A stretch of 64,000 bases of DNA, from the NCBI GenBank assembly GCA_026400835.1, contig JAPLOA010000070.1:62001-126000 (forward strand), in the 5' to 3' direction. Below are positions 43,493-52,375 of the stretch, piece after piece. Below the pieces are notes generated by a model, which did no database searches, was not told the DNA's origin, and saw only the letters and a list, made by a program, of their open reading frames with translations. Numbering within the stretch: the stretch's first letter is position 1; every line of letters starts with the position of its first letter. Both the position numbers and the translations under genes were made by a program. This DNA comes from Planctomycetales bacterium. GTDB lineage: Bacteria; Planctomycetota; Planctomycetia; Planctomycetales; Planctomycetaceae.

Positions 43493-46400
43493 ATGACCAC
43501 AGAACTTCCAAAAGCCTACGAACCAGCCGCCGCACAGACTCGCTGGGTTGAACACTGGCTCAATAAGGGATATTGCAACGCAGAACCCACTCCGGGCAAA
43601 GAGCAGCACACCATCATGATCCCGCTGCCGAACGTGACCGGAGCCCTGCACATGGGGCACTGCCTGAACGGCACCATTCAGGACTTGCTGACTCGCTGGC
43701 GGCGCATGCAGGGGCGAGCCGCTTTGTGGATGCCGGGCACGGACCATGCGGGTATTGCGACTCAGGCGGTCGTTGAACGTCGGATGCTGGAAGAGGAAAA
43801 ACTGACACGCCACGATATCGGTCGTGATGCTCTGGTCGAACGCATCTGGAAGTGGAAAGACGAGTACGAAGCTCGCATTCTGAACCAGCTCAAGCAGATC
43901 GGTTCAAGCTGCGATTGGCGTCGAGTGCGTTTTACGCTGGATGAAGTCTGCAGCAAGGCCGTTCGTCGGACATTCTTCAAGATGTTCAGTGACGGACTGA
44001 TCTACCGTGGTAAGCGATTGGTGAACTGGGACACCTATCTTCAGACGGCCGTCGCGGACGATGAAGTTTATACGGACGACATCGCCGGGCACTTCTGGAC
44101 GATGAATTATCCGGTGGTGGAAAGGCGAGCGGAGGGTGTCAGCCCTCCGAGCAAATCGGCCGTCACTGCGCAGGAACTCGGAGGGCTTACGCCCACCGCT
44201 CGCCTGAATGAAGATTGGATTCTCACTGGCACACGCATTTCGTTTTCAACCACTCGTCCTGAAACGATGCTTGGCGATACCGCTGTTTGCGTTCATCCGA
44301 CGGACGAACGCTACACCGACCTTGTCGGTAAGCATGTGATGATTCCGGCCAATGGCCGAATTATCCCGATCGTTGCTGATGCATTGCTGGCCGACAAGAC
44401 TTTGGGCACTGGTGCAGTGAAGGTAACTCCTGCGCATGATCCCAATGACTATGCCTGCTGGTCTCGCAACAAGGACAAGATGGGTGAGCCGATCAACATC
44501 CTGAGTTCGGATGGTACGATCAATGAAAACGGCGGCGAGTATCAGGGTCTGGATCGTTACGAAGCTCGCAAGCGAGTCGTTGCGAAGATGGATTCGCTGG
44601 GACATCTGGAAAAGGTCGAAGACCGCATTATCCCGATGAAGTACAGCGACCGCAGCAAGACGCCGGTTGAGCCGTTTTTGAGTGATCAGTGGTTCGTGAA
44701 GATGGACACCCTGGCTCAGAACGCGATTGACGCCGTTGAAGATGGCCGAGTCCGATTCTTTCCGCAGCGGTACGCTAAGACATATCTCGACTGGCTGGGT
44801 GAGAAACGAGACTGGTGTATTAGTCGGCAGTTGTGGTGGGGGCATCGGATTCCGGTTTGGACGAGCACGTTCGAGTTGCCTTGGCCTTTGGATGGATCAC
44901 AGAAGCTGGACGCGACTGGTTTGGGGCTTCGTTGGGCTAATTTGCTGCACAAATGGATGAGCTCGAATCAGAAAGAACGATTCGCCACCGCCGAAAGCAT
45001 TGCGGAAAGAATTGCAGTCGTTCCAGTCCAGAGTTCACATGGAGTTCGCCTTCAAATTAGTGTTTCAGAAGATTCTCGCGAGATTGAAGAAGCGTTGGAG
45101 CATGAAGGCTTCACGCAGGACCCCGACGTTCTCGACACATGGTTCAGTTCCGCACTTTGGCCTCACGCCACGCTGGGTTGGCCGGATCGGGAACATAATC
45201 CGCCGATGATACAGGCTGCTGGCGCGACATCTGAGATTTCAAATTTGAAATCTCAAATTGCCTCAGGGACAAACGAAGTCCTCAACTTCTTCTACCCCGG
45301 GTCCGTACTCGTCACCTCCCGCGACATCATTACGTTGTGGGTTGCAAGAATGGTGCTCACGGGGCTCTACAACATGGGCGACGTGCCGTTTAAGCACGTG
45401 TACATTCATCCGAAGATTCTGGATGGTCTTGGCCAGACCATGTCCAAGTCCAAAGGCAACGGCGTTGACCCGCTGGAGTTGATTGAGAAATACGGCACTG
45501 ATGCGATCCGCTTTACGATCTCATCGCTCGCCGGGGAAACTCAGGACGTGCGTTTGCCGGTTGGCTATGAGTGTCCTCATTGCGAAGCCATCACCCCGCA
45601 GACCAAAGAGCATCAGGAAATGCGGCCGATGGGCGGAGCAACACCGTCGCTCAAATGTGCCAAGTGCAAGAGGTCGTTCCAGTTCCCAAGTCCGTGGTTT
45701 ACTCCGGATGATGGAGCGCCGGTCGCTCGTATCGTCAGCGAACGGTTCGAGTATGGACGCAACTTCTGCAACAAGCTGTGGAATGCGTGTCGTTTTGCGT
45801 TCATGAATCTGGAAGGTTACACAGCAGGCCCGGTTAAGGAATCAGACCTGCAGGTGGAAGACCGCTGGGTGCTCAGTCGGCTGGCTACGACGATTCGCGA
45901 AGTCACGACGATGCTGGATCGTTATCAGTTCGATCAGGCGACTCGAGCCGTTCGCGAGTTTACCTGGAATGAATTCTGTGACTGGTATCTTGAAATGCTG
46001 AAGCCTCGCTTCCGTAACGAGGCTGCTCGTCCGGTCGCTCAGCGATGTCTGGTTGTCGTTGTTGACACGCTGCTGCGGCTATTGCATCCGTTTGCTCCAT
46101 TCATCACCGAAGAACTGTGGCACTTGTTTGCTCAGTTCGCTCCGGTGCGACCAACAGGAATTGCCAGCGGTGATAGTGTGTTTGGTGAGTCAGTGCCGGC
46201 TTCGGAAAGCGTCATGGTCGCAAAGTGGCCGGAGATGCCGCTCAAGGCGATTGATGAATCGTTGGAGAAGCGTTTCGAGCGACTCCAGGAAACGATCATC
46301 GCGGTTCGCAACGTGCGATCGGTCTACGGGATATCACCGGGAGCTCCGCTGAAACTCTTCATGCGATGTGCGCCGGACGTTGCGGAGCAATTGAAGGCTG

Positions 46401-46732
46401 TCGCTGGGCAGTTCGACTTTCTCTCGAAGACGATGCTTGAAGCCGCTGGCCTGGATGTGACCGCTCCCGAAGGCTCCGTCAGTTTTTCGCTGCCTGATGC
46501 CGACGGTTATATTCCTGTTGGGGATTCGATCGATCGTGACGCTGTTCGCAAGAACAAGGAAAAGGAAGCTGAAAAGCTGCGAGGTTTCATCGCCAGTGCG
46601 GACAAGAAGCTGCAGAATGAAGGCTTTATGGCGAAAGCTCCGGCTGACGTCGTGGACGGTATTCGAGCCACGAAGGCGGAGCAGGAAGCTCAGTTGGAGA
46701 GCATCGAGCGAATCATTCGGGAGCTGTCATAG
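43493..46732 (+). CDS. valS: Valyl-tRNA synthetase with repeat-derived insertions
   Basis: This 1079-residue class I synthetase charges tRNA-Val. NVTGALHMGHCLNG holds the HIGH motif (53-56), RISFSTTRPETMLGDTAV opens the editing domain, and TMSKSKGNG is the KMSKS loop (649-653). Three extra segments stand out. Residues 211-238 are encoded by an inverted pair of a dispersed repeat. Residues about 577-592 include SEISNLKSQI, encoded by a perfect palindrome. After the KMSKS loop a CPHC-CAKC zinc-ribbon-like block (694-725) interrupts the catalytic-to-anticodon linker. The C-terminal coiled coil is present (KNKEKEAEKLRGFI). Confidence 0.97.
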   Translation: MTTELPKAYEPAAAQTRWVEHWLNKGYCNAEPTPGKEQHTIMIPLPNVTGALHMGHCLNGTIQDLLTRWRRMQGRAALWMPGTDHAGIATQAVVERRMLEEEKLTRHDIGRDALVERIWKWKDEYEARILNQLKQIGSSCDWRRVRFTLDEVCSKAVRRTFFKMFSDGLIYRGKRLVNWDTYLQTAVADDEVYTDDIAGHFWTMNYPVVERRAEGVSPPSKSAVTAQELGGLTPTARLNEDWILTGTRISFSTTRPETMLGDTAVCVHPTDERYTDLVGKHVMIPANGRIIPIVADALLADKTLGTGAVKVTPAHDPNDYACWSRNKDKMGEPINILSSDGTINENGGEYQGLDRYEARKRVVAKMDSLGHLEKVEDRIIPMKYSDRSKTPVEPFLSDQWFVKMDTLAQNAIDAVEDGRVRFFPQRYAKTYLDWLGEKRDWCISRQLWWGHRIPVWTSTFELPWPLDGSQKLDATGLGLRWANLLHKWMSSNQKERFATAESIAERIAVVPVQSSHGVRLQISVSEDSREIEEALEHEGFTQDPDVLDTWFSSALWPHATLGWPDREHNPPMIQAAGATSEISNLKSQIASGTNEVLNFFYPGSVLVTSRDIITLWVARMVLTGLYNMGDVPFKHVYIHPKILDGLGQTMSKSKGNGVDPLELIEKYGTDAIRFTISSLAGETQDVRLPVGYECPHCEAITPQTKEHQEMRPMGGATPSLKCAKCKRSFQFPSPWFTPDDGAPVARIVSERFEYGRNFCNKLWNACRFAFMNLEGYTAGPVKESDLQVEDRWVLSRLATTIREVTTMLDRYQFDQATRAVREFTWNEFCDWYLEMLKPRFRNEAARPVAQRCLVVVVDTLLRLLHPFAPFITEELWHLFAQFAPVRPTGIASGDSVFGESVPASESVMVAKWPEMPLKAIDESLEKRFERLQETIIAVRNVRSVYGISPGAPLKLFMRCAPDVAEQLKAVAGQFDFLSKTMLEAAGLDVTAPEGSVSFSLPDADGYIPVGDSIDRDAVRKNKEKEAEKLRGFIASADKKLQNEGFMAKAPADVVDGIRATKAEQEAQLESIERIIRELS
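44124..44204. repeat. Inverted pair of the dispersed repeat inside valS (copy D)
   Basis: Unit D1 (44124-44151, plus) and unit D2 (44177-44204, minus) are 28-base copies of the dispersed repeat, differing from each other at 3 positions, with a 25-base spacer. The block is 81 bases, exactly 27 codons, so it keeps the frame. It encodes ERRAEGVSPPS, then KSAVTAQELGGLTPTARL. Confidence 0.93.
45233..45254. repeat. Perfect 22-base palindrome inside valS
   Basis: The half-site GAGATTTCAAA is followed by its exact reverse complement. It encodes EISNLKSQ in the valS frame and is unrelated to the GC-rich repeat. Flanking bases (about 45227-45270) look like part of the same insertion, since the usual synthetase sequence runs from the active-site helix straight to the FYPGSVLVT strand. 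Confidence 0.9.
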
Positions 46733-46898
46733 AATTCACGGGTTTCGACACCATTCTCGTTATGATTTCCGATCGTGACACGAAAGCTGCCGGGCGTTTA
46801 CCATGCGACGAGTATTGTGCGGTGTAAGTGCCGTAGTTGGCATGATCGCCCGCGACTTTAAAGCGTGTGCAGGACTTTAGCCCACCATCAAGTGACCC

Positions 46899-48032
46899 AT
46901 GCAAGACCTTGTGCGACAGGAAATCTTTCAGGCCTGCAAAACCGTCATCGTTAAGATCGGCACGAATGTGCTGACGACGGAGAATGATCGGCTTGATCTG
47001 GTTCGTATTCAGTGTATCGCGGATCAGATTCATCGCATTCAGGAAACTGGCCGACGAGTTGTCCTGGTCTCCAGTGGGGCTGTCGGTGCGGGAATCGGGA
47101 TTCTGGGACTCAATCGACGTCCCGATTCGCTGCCCGAGCTTCAGGCTGCGGCGGCGATTGGTCAGCCGTCTTTAATGCGAACGTGGGACGATGCCATGTT
47201 GCGCAGCGGGCACCGGACTGCTCAGTTGTTGCTGACGGGTAATGATTTTCGTAATCGACAGCGATATTTGAATGTTCGCAATACGATTCGCACGCTGTTT
47301 GACTTCAACGTCATTCCGATCGTCAACGAGAACGATACGGTCAGCATCAAGGAGATTGCTGTTGGTGACAATGACCAACTGGCATCTATGCTGGCCACGT
47401 TATTGCCGGAACCACTGCTGGTCATCTTGTCGGGAATTGCCGGGCTCTATGATGGCCCGCCGTCAAATCCAGCCAGCAAAGTTGTGCCGCTGGTCGAGAA
47501 GCCTGATGAGTCATTGCTGAAGCTGGTTGCGGCCGAGCAGAGTACTCGAGGTCGCGGCGGCATGGGCTCAAAACTGAAAGCGATTTTGGCAGCGACCGGC
47601 ATGGGCGAGACCGTGATTCTTGCCAGTGGGCGAAGCGATACTGTACTCGACGATATTCGGAATGGCGTCTCCACAGGCACACTGTTCCTCGCAAAGGGCG
47701 AAGCCGTTCCGTCGTGGAAACGCTGGATTGGTTTTGGAGCACCCCCAGCCGGCATGCTGGTTCTTGATGAAGGCGCGACGAAGGCGGTTCGAGAATCCGG
47801 ACGATCATTGCTGGCTGTCGGCATTACCGATGTTCAGGGCGAGTTTGAATCCGGATCATTGGTCGGGCTGCGAGCAAAAGACGGTACCGACATTGCTCGA
47901 GGGCTGGCGAATTATTCTTCAGATGAGATTCGTCGGATTCAGGGCCGTCGCTCTGATCAGATCGCCGCTGCTTTGGGGCATGTTCCGTACGGAGAAGTCA
48001 TTCATCGCGACAATCTGGCTCTGCTGACGTGA
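46899..48032 (+). CDS. proB: Glutamate 5-kinase
   Basis: This is the first enzyme of proline synthesis from glutamate (377 residues). The amino-acid kinase domain shows TVIVKIGTNVLT, VLVSSGAVGAGIGILG, PIVNENDTVSIKEIAVGDND and GRGGMGSKLKAILAAT. A C-terminal PUA domain follows from about residue 280 (GMLVLDEGATKAVRESGRSLL). It follows valS after 166 bases on the same strand. proA is not in the window. Confidence 0.97.
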   Translation: MQDLVRQEIFQACKTVIVKIGTNVLTTENDRLDLVRIQCIADQIHRIQETGRRVVLVSSGAVGAGIGILGLNRRPDSLPELQAAAAIGQPSLMRTWDDAMLRSGHRTAQLLLTGNDFRNRQRYLNVRNTIRTLFDFNVIPIVNENDTVSIKEIAVGDNDQLASMLATLLPEPLLVILSGIAGLYDGPPSNPASKVVPLVEKPDESLLKLVAAEQSTRGRGGMGSKLKAILAATGMGETVILASGRSDTVLDDIRNGVSTGTLFLAKGEAVPSWKRWIGFGAPPAGMLVLDEGATKAVRESGRSLLAVGITDVQGEFESGSLVGLRAKDGTDIARGLANYSSDEIRRIQGRRSDQIAAALGHVPYGEVIHRDNLALLT

Positions 48033-48096
48033 ATATCGGTCTTGCGAATACGCATGGCACTGTGTCTGAATGGCCGTTGATCACATTGCAGCCGCA

Positions 48097-48128
48097 ATAA
48101 AAAACAGGGCACCCTTCGGTACCCTGTT
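48097..48128 (-). terminator. Rho-independent terminator between convergent genes
   Basis: AACAGGG (48103-48109) pairs with CCCTGTT (48122-48128). On the minus strand it is followed by TTTTTATT, so it should end the LRR lipoprotein transcript, 30 bases after its stop. It may also stop proB read-through, though the plus-strand T-run is poor. Confidence 0.8.
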
Positions 48129-48161
48129 CTCCTTGTTCATTTCTGCATGCATTGCGATTGA

Positions 48162-49409
48162 TCAGTATTCGCCCGTGCTGGTTCTGATTTTGCAATCAGG
48201 CAGTTTTTCTTTGAGCGCCAATGCTCCTGCCTGCCCGCAGTTTGTGTTGCTGACATCCAGCAGTCGAAGTTTCTTCAGACCGACGAGTGCTGCGAGTCCC
48301 TGATCAGAAATGGCTCGGTTACTTCCCAGATGTAGTTCTTCAAGGTTTTTTAGTCCTTTAAAGAATTCCACCATTCCTGCATCGGTCACCGCGTTGGATC
48401 CGGCATTCAGGATACGGAGTTTTGGAAATGAACCGAAAACATCAGCCGCTTTGTGTTCGACGAGACCGGCACCGTATACGTTCAGGTGCTCCAGTGAATC
48501 CATCCCTTTGATGGCCTTAAAGCCTTCGAGGCCAAAAGGGGTTTCGCCCACCGTCAGTGTCTTCAGGTTGGCTCGCGATGCCCCTTTCCACGCGATTCCA
48601 GGGATGTTATTGAAGTCAACACTGAGATATTCCAGCGTCTTGATTTTCAGCAACTCAGGAATGGAAGCTCCTGTGATCTGAGTTCGCGGCAGCCGAAGTT
48701 CACGCAGCGGTAAGTCATGCAGCATTGTGACCAACTGATCATTTGCGGCTGTCGACCCTGCGTTTAGATTAGACAACTCCAGCATTTGACTCAGGCTGGC
48801 CCCTACTGCTGGTGTAATCATCGTACCGCTGAGATCCAGCGTTTGGAGATGCGGTATTGCTGTGAGTTTTGCAACAACCGTGTCATCTGTTTTTGTGGAG
48901 GGCAGCAGGACTTCGTTCAAAGATTGAATATTGCCAATCGCTGAAAGAGCATCAGGCATTAAGTCGGTGCTTGTAAGCGTCAATGACGTGAGATGCGTTA
49001 ACGCGGCAAGCTGAGCCAGGCCGGCGTTGGTGACATTTCTGTTGCCCGTCAGGTCGATCTTCAGGATGCTCGGCCCTACTTCAGGAGTAACACAGAGCTG
49101 CGTTAAGTCGGCGTCGGTAATGTCGTAGGAAGGAAGCTTTTGAAATCTTGCAACGATTTCGGCTGGGGTTGGGCCGACAGCGGGGGCTGGTGAAGCGGCG
49201 ACCGGCGACATGGTCTGCGGAGTGGCATTTGCGGGAGTGGTTGGCGGTGTGGAAGTGCTTGCCGAGCCAGAAACCTCGGATTTTGCGTCGTTGACCGCTT
49301 TCTTGACCTCTTCACAGCCAGAAAGCACGACCATCAGACAAGACATCAATGTGGGGAACAGACTCCTCAAGCGAAGGCTGTCGGCGTCTGAGCCAGGGAC
49401 TTGTGCCAT
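48162..49409 (-). CDS. Leucine-rich-repeat lipoprotein
   Basis: This 415-residue protein begins with a signal peptide ending in lipobox VVLSGC (cysteine near residue 32). A Ser/Thr/Pro/Ala linker (about 45-90) precedes about ten leucine-rich repeats of roughly 24 residues, such as LTHLTSLTLTSTDLMPDAL and LKNLEELHLGSNRAISDQGL. These are of the cysteine-containing/RNI-like type. The ATG at 49409 has GGAG 6-7 bases upstream; the longer frame to 49484 lacks signal-peptide logic. It is a presumed surface or periplasmic protein-binding lipoprotein. Confidence 0.88.
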   Translation of the reverse strand: MAQVPGSDADSLRLRSLFPTLMSCLMVVLSGCEEVKKAVNDAKSEVSGSASTSTPPTTPANATPQTMSPVAASPAPAVGPTPAEIVARFQKLPSYDITDADLTQLCVTPEVGPSILKIDLTGNRNVTNAGLAQLAALTHLTSLTLTSTDLMPDALSAIGNIQSLNEVLLPSTKTDDTVVAKLTAIPHLQTLDLSGTMITPAVGASLSQMLELSNLNAGSTAANDQLVTMLHDLPLRELRLPRTQITGASIPELLKIKTLEYLSVDFNNIPGIAWKGASRANLKTLTVGETPFGLEGFKAIKGMDSLEHLNVYGAGLVEHKAADVFGSFPKLRILNAGSNAVTDAGMVEFFKGLKNLEELHLGSNRAISDQGLAALVGLKKLRLLDVSNTNCGQAGALALKEKLPDCKIRTSTGEY

Positions 49410-49759
49410 AAAAAACTCCAGCAAGATTATAGAAAAATAAGGCCAGCAATATCTTGTGTCAGCAGCAAACCAGATGCCAGTCATCCACCTCAGATACCGC
49501 TCAAAAGAGTTTTCATCGTCTTTTGACTTCGGGAATCAAAGGAAAGGGGCCGATTGAGATTGCTCGTTGACTTCGCGGATTTGTCTCAAGTCCAATGTGC
49601 GCGTGACTATTCAGGGGTGTTGTAGGAACCACTTCGAGTCGTCAAGATACCTTTGGACGTCGAGAATCGGCTGGTGTGGTGTCGTCGGAAGATAAGTGTT
49701 CCATTCACTGTCCTCCGGGAAACGTGAGTTGTTGTCAGTAGAACTGAGGAAAAGAACTC
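49410..49759. promoter_or_regulatory. Divergent intergenic region
   Basis: These 350 bases lie between the LRR lipoprotein gene and the aminotransferase gene and should hold both promoters. No gene or clear motif is seen beyond the ribosome sites of the flanking genes. Confidence 0.4.
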
Positions 49760-50893
49760 GTGAGCGAAACGTGGATTGCAGATCGGATGCATCGAATTGA
49801 TGCATCGGGAATTCGAAAGGTGTTTGATCTCGCTGCAACGATGAAGCGACCCATTAATCTCAGCATTGGCCAGCCTCATTTCGACACGCCGCAGCCAATC
49901 AAGGATGCTTTGTGTAAGGCAGTGCAGGATGGGAAAAATGCATACAGTCAGACGCAGGGGATTGCTCCCCTGCTCAGCGTGCTGCAAAAGGATGTTGATG
50001 ACCGTTACCATCATCCTGATCGGAAGGTTTTTGTCACATCAGGGACCAGCGGGGCATTGATGTTGGCGTTGTGTACGCTGATTAATCCCGGTGACGAAGT
50101 AATCATTTTTGATCCGTGGTTTGTGATGTATCGGCACCTGACCACTTTGGCTGGCGGTACTGTCGTTCAGGTTTCGACGTACCCTGATTTCCGGATTAGA
50201 ATCGAAGATGTTCGCAAGGCAATAACCCCTCGAACGAAGATCATCCTCTTTAACAGTCCCGCTAATCCGACAGGAGCTGTCGCATCGAAAGCGGAAGTTC
50301 AGGCGCTGGCTGAGCTTGCTGCCGAGAAGAACATCGCGCTGATCAGCGACGAGATTTACCGGGTGTTCTGTTATGACGAGCCCTTCCATAGTCCTGCGGA
50401 ATGGAATGACCGCACCATCGTGATTGACGGATTCAGCAAGTCTCATTCAATGACGGGGTTGCGGCTTGGTTACATCCATGGTCCGCAGTATTTGATCCAG
50501 CAGATGATGAAACTGCAGCAGTTTACATTTGTCTGTGCTCCCCATCCTGTTCAATGGGCAGGAGTTACAGCATGGGAGTTGGATCTGCAGCACAACGTGG
50601 ATGATTACCGACGGAAGCGAGAACTGTTAGTTGGACTCCTGAAGGAAGATTTTGACATTTCCGGAGGTCAAGGTGCATTCTATTTGTTTCTCAAAGCTCC
50701 GTGGGGGACCGGGACGGAGTTCGTAGCTGAAGCGATTCGCAACAATCTGCTGATCATTCCCGGAAATGTGTTCAGTCCGTCGGACACACATTTTCGCGTT
50801 TCCTTCGCAGCAGAAGACGATCTGATTCGAGAGGGAGCAGAGATCCTTTGCCGTTTGGCCAGAAATCCGCCGGACGGTTTTCTCCGGACTTGA
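49760..50893 (+). CDS. Class I/II pyridoxal-phosphate aminotransferase
   Basis: This is a fold-type I aminotransferase of 377 residues. INLSIGQPHFDTP and YSQTQGIAPLL open the fold, VTSGTSGALMLAL is the cofactor phosphate region, NSPANPTGAV is the conserved Asn-Pro segment, ISDEIYRVFCYD holds the pyridine-N aspartate and Tyr, and DGFSKSHSMTGLRLGY has the Schiff-base lysine and arginine region. It starts with GTG at 49760, with GAGGA about 9 bases upstream. Substrates (aspartate or an aromatic or branched amino acid) are not resolved. Confidence 0.92.
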   Translation: MSETWIADRMHRIDASGIRKVFDLAATMKRPINLSIGQPHFDTPQPIKDALCKAVQDGKNAYSQTQGIAPLLSVLQKDVDDRYHHPDRKVFVTSGTSGALMLALCTLINPGDEVIIFDPWFVMYRHLTTLAGGTVVQVSTYPDFRIRIEDVRKAITPRTKIILFNSPANPTGAVASKAEVQALAELAAEKNIALISDEIYRVFCYDEPFHSPAEWNDRTIVIDGFSKSHSMTGLRLGYIHGPQYLIQQMMKLQQFTFVCAPHPVQWAGVTAWELDLQHNVDDYRRKRELLVGLLKEDFDISGGQGAFYLFLKAPWGTGTEFVAEAIRNNLLIIPGNVFSPSDTHFRVSFAAEDDLIREGAEILCRLARNPPDGFLRT

Positions 50894-51103
50894 GACTCTC
50901 AGGCATGCCACGGCATATGTTTTGCGGTGATTTTCTTGCACTCTGCGCAGAATCCCTGCATGATGTGTGTTGTGCCGGGAGAATTCTGAACATTTTGGTG
51001 TCCTTCGGATCTCTCCATCGTCAGCCAGTCTTTGTCAGATCTGGCGTTTTATTCAGACTTATTCGGTTCTGAAGGCACTGGTCAGTAAGGGAGGTATTTT
51101 GTA

Positions 51104-52198
51104 ATGCGAAAACTACGTACACGCGCCCGCGGGTTTACTCTGATCGAGCTGCTGGTGGTGATTGCCATCATCGCGATTCTGGTAGCACTGTTGCTCCCTG
51201 CTGTGCAGCAGGCTCGTGAGTCCGCCAGAAAGACTCAATGCCTGAACAATCTGAAGCAACTTGGGCTGGCGATGCACAGCTACCATGATTCACATGGGGC
51301 TCTTCCGCCAGGAATTATTTCCAATCGCCTGGCCGCTAATGCCGATCTGACACCTAACGGGCTTCGAACCATCGATCCTACTGAAGCAACTGACCTTTCA
51401 CGATCATTATCACTCCATGGAACGAGTTGGGCGCTGCATGTATTGCCTTACATCGAACAAGGCAACGTGTTTCAGATGTGGCGTCCGTTCTTCAACGTTA
51501 TCAACAACGCAGAGATGGCGAATCTACAGGGAGACTGGCAGAAAGCCGGGTATCCTCCAGCGACATTCGATATCAAAGAGTTTTATTGTCCTTCGCGTCG
51601 AGGGAATATGGACCGCAAGAACCTGAGTCACAATCTTTATCTCGACTCAGTGTCGGCCAGCAGAGTTTCAACCGGTCAGATTTCCAGTGGCGGCATTGAT
51701 TATGCCGGGTGCGCGGGCTCCGGACTGGTCTTTGACAGTAGTGCCGGACGGCCGATGTTTGATCTGACAGCTGACCAGATTGCGAACCAGAATCAACAGG
51801 TTCGAACGCTTGCTAACAACTTCAATCAGCTCGCCGGCAACCTCGGTGTCTTCACAGTCAACAGCTCAGTGCGTCTTACGGATATCAAGGACGGAACGAG
51901 CCATACAATCATGTTTGCAGAGGCCGAGCGTTTTTCACCATGGCGCGGAATCAACGCTCGCAATGCCGTTCAGGTTGCCTATGACGGTTGGGCTTGGGGA
52001 GGCGCTGCGACTCTTGTTTCAACCATGGATGGCCCGAACAAGATGTTGCACTTTCAGTTCGCCGGGTCTTCACACGGTGACGTCTGCATGGTGGGGCTTT
52101 CTGATGGTTCGGCGAAGCCTGTTTCTCAAAACATCGGCCTGAACGTTTGGCAGGCTGCGGGCAATATTTCTGGTGGAGTGACCACTCAGGGGTTCTGA
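51104..52198 (+). CDS. DUF1559 protein with prepilin-type N-terminus
   Basis: This is a 364-residue member of the pseudopilin-like family greatly expanded in planctomycetes. After a short basic leader comes [20 protein letters not shown], the type IV prepilin cleavage and helix (G/F at about 9-10), then [20 protein letters not shown]. The C-terminal region has ITFAE-like [11 protein letters not shown] and ends near [21 protein letters not shown] precedes the ATG. It is monocistronic, with its own terminator. Surface structure or secretion role inferred. Confidence 0.94.
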   Translation: MRKLRTRARGFTLIELLVVIAIIAILVALLLPAVQQARESARKTQCLNNLKQLGLAMHSYHDSHGALPPGIISNRLAANADLTPNGLRTIDPTEATDLSRSLSLHGTSWALHVLPYIEQGNVFQMWRPFFNVINNAEMANLQGDWQKAGYPPATFDIKEFYCPSRRGNMDRKNLSHNLYLDSVSASRVSTGQISSGGIDYAGCAGSGLVFDSSAGRPMFDLTADQIANQNQQVRTLANNFNQLAGNLGVFTVNSSVRLTDIKDGTSHTIMFAEAERFSPWRGINARNAVQVAYDGWAWGGAATLVSTMDGPNKMLHFQFAGSSHGDVCMVGLSDGSAKPVSQNIGLNVWQAAGNISGGVTTQGF

Positions 52199-52215
52199 TG
52201 CTCAGCATATCCCAG

Positions 52216-52257
52216 ACGCCAGGGTTGCGAATTCTCGTCATCCTGGCGTTTTTTTTT
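52216..52257 (+). terminator. Strong Rho-independent terminator after the DUF1559 gene
   Basis: ACGCCAGG (52216-52223) pairs with CCTGGCGT (52242-52249), followed by eight more T residues. It lies 18 bases after the stop codon. Confidence 0.93.
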
Positions 52258-52375
52258 CGCGGGATCTGGAACAGTAGCCCATGGATGCAGTTAACATGAA
52301 CAAATTAAGGACTTCATTTCGAACGAATCGGTGTTAGGCCGACACTTCGTATCTCGTTGACTGAGCGCCACTTTT

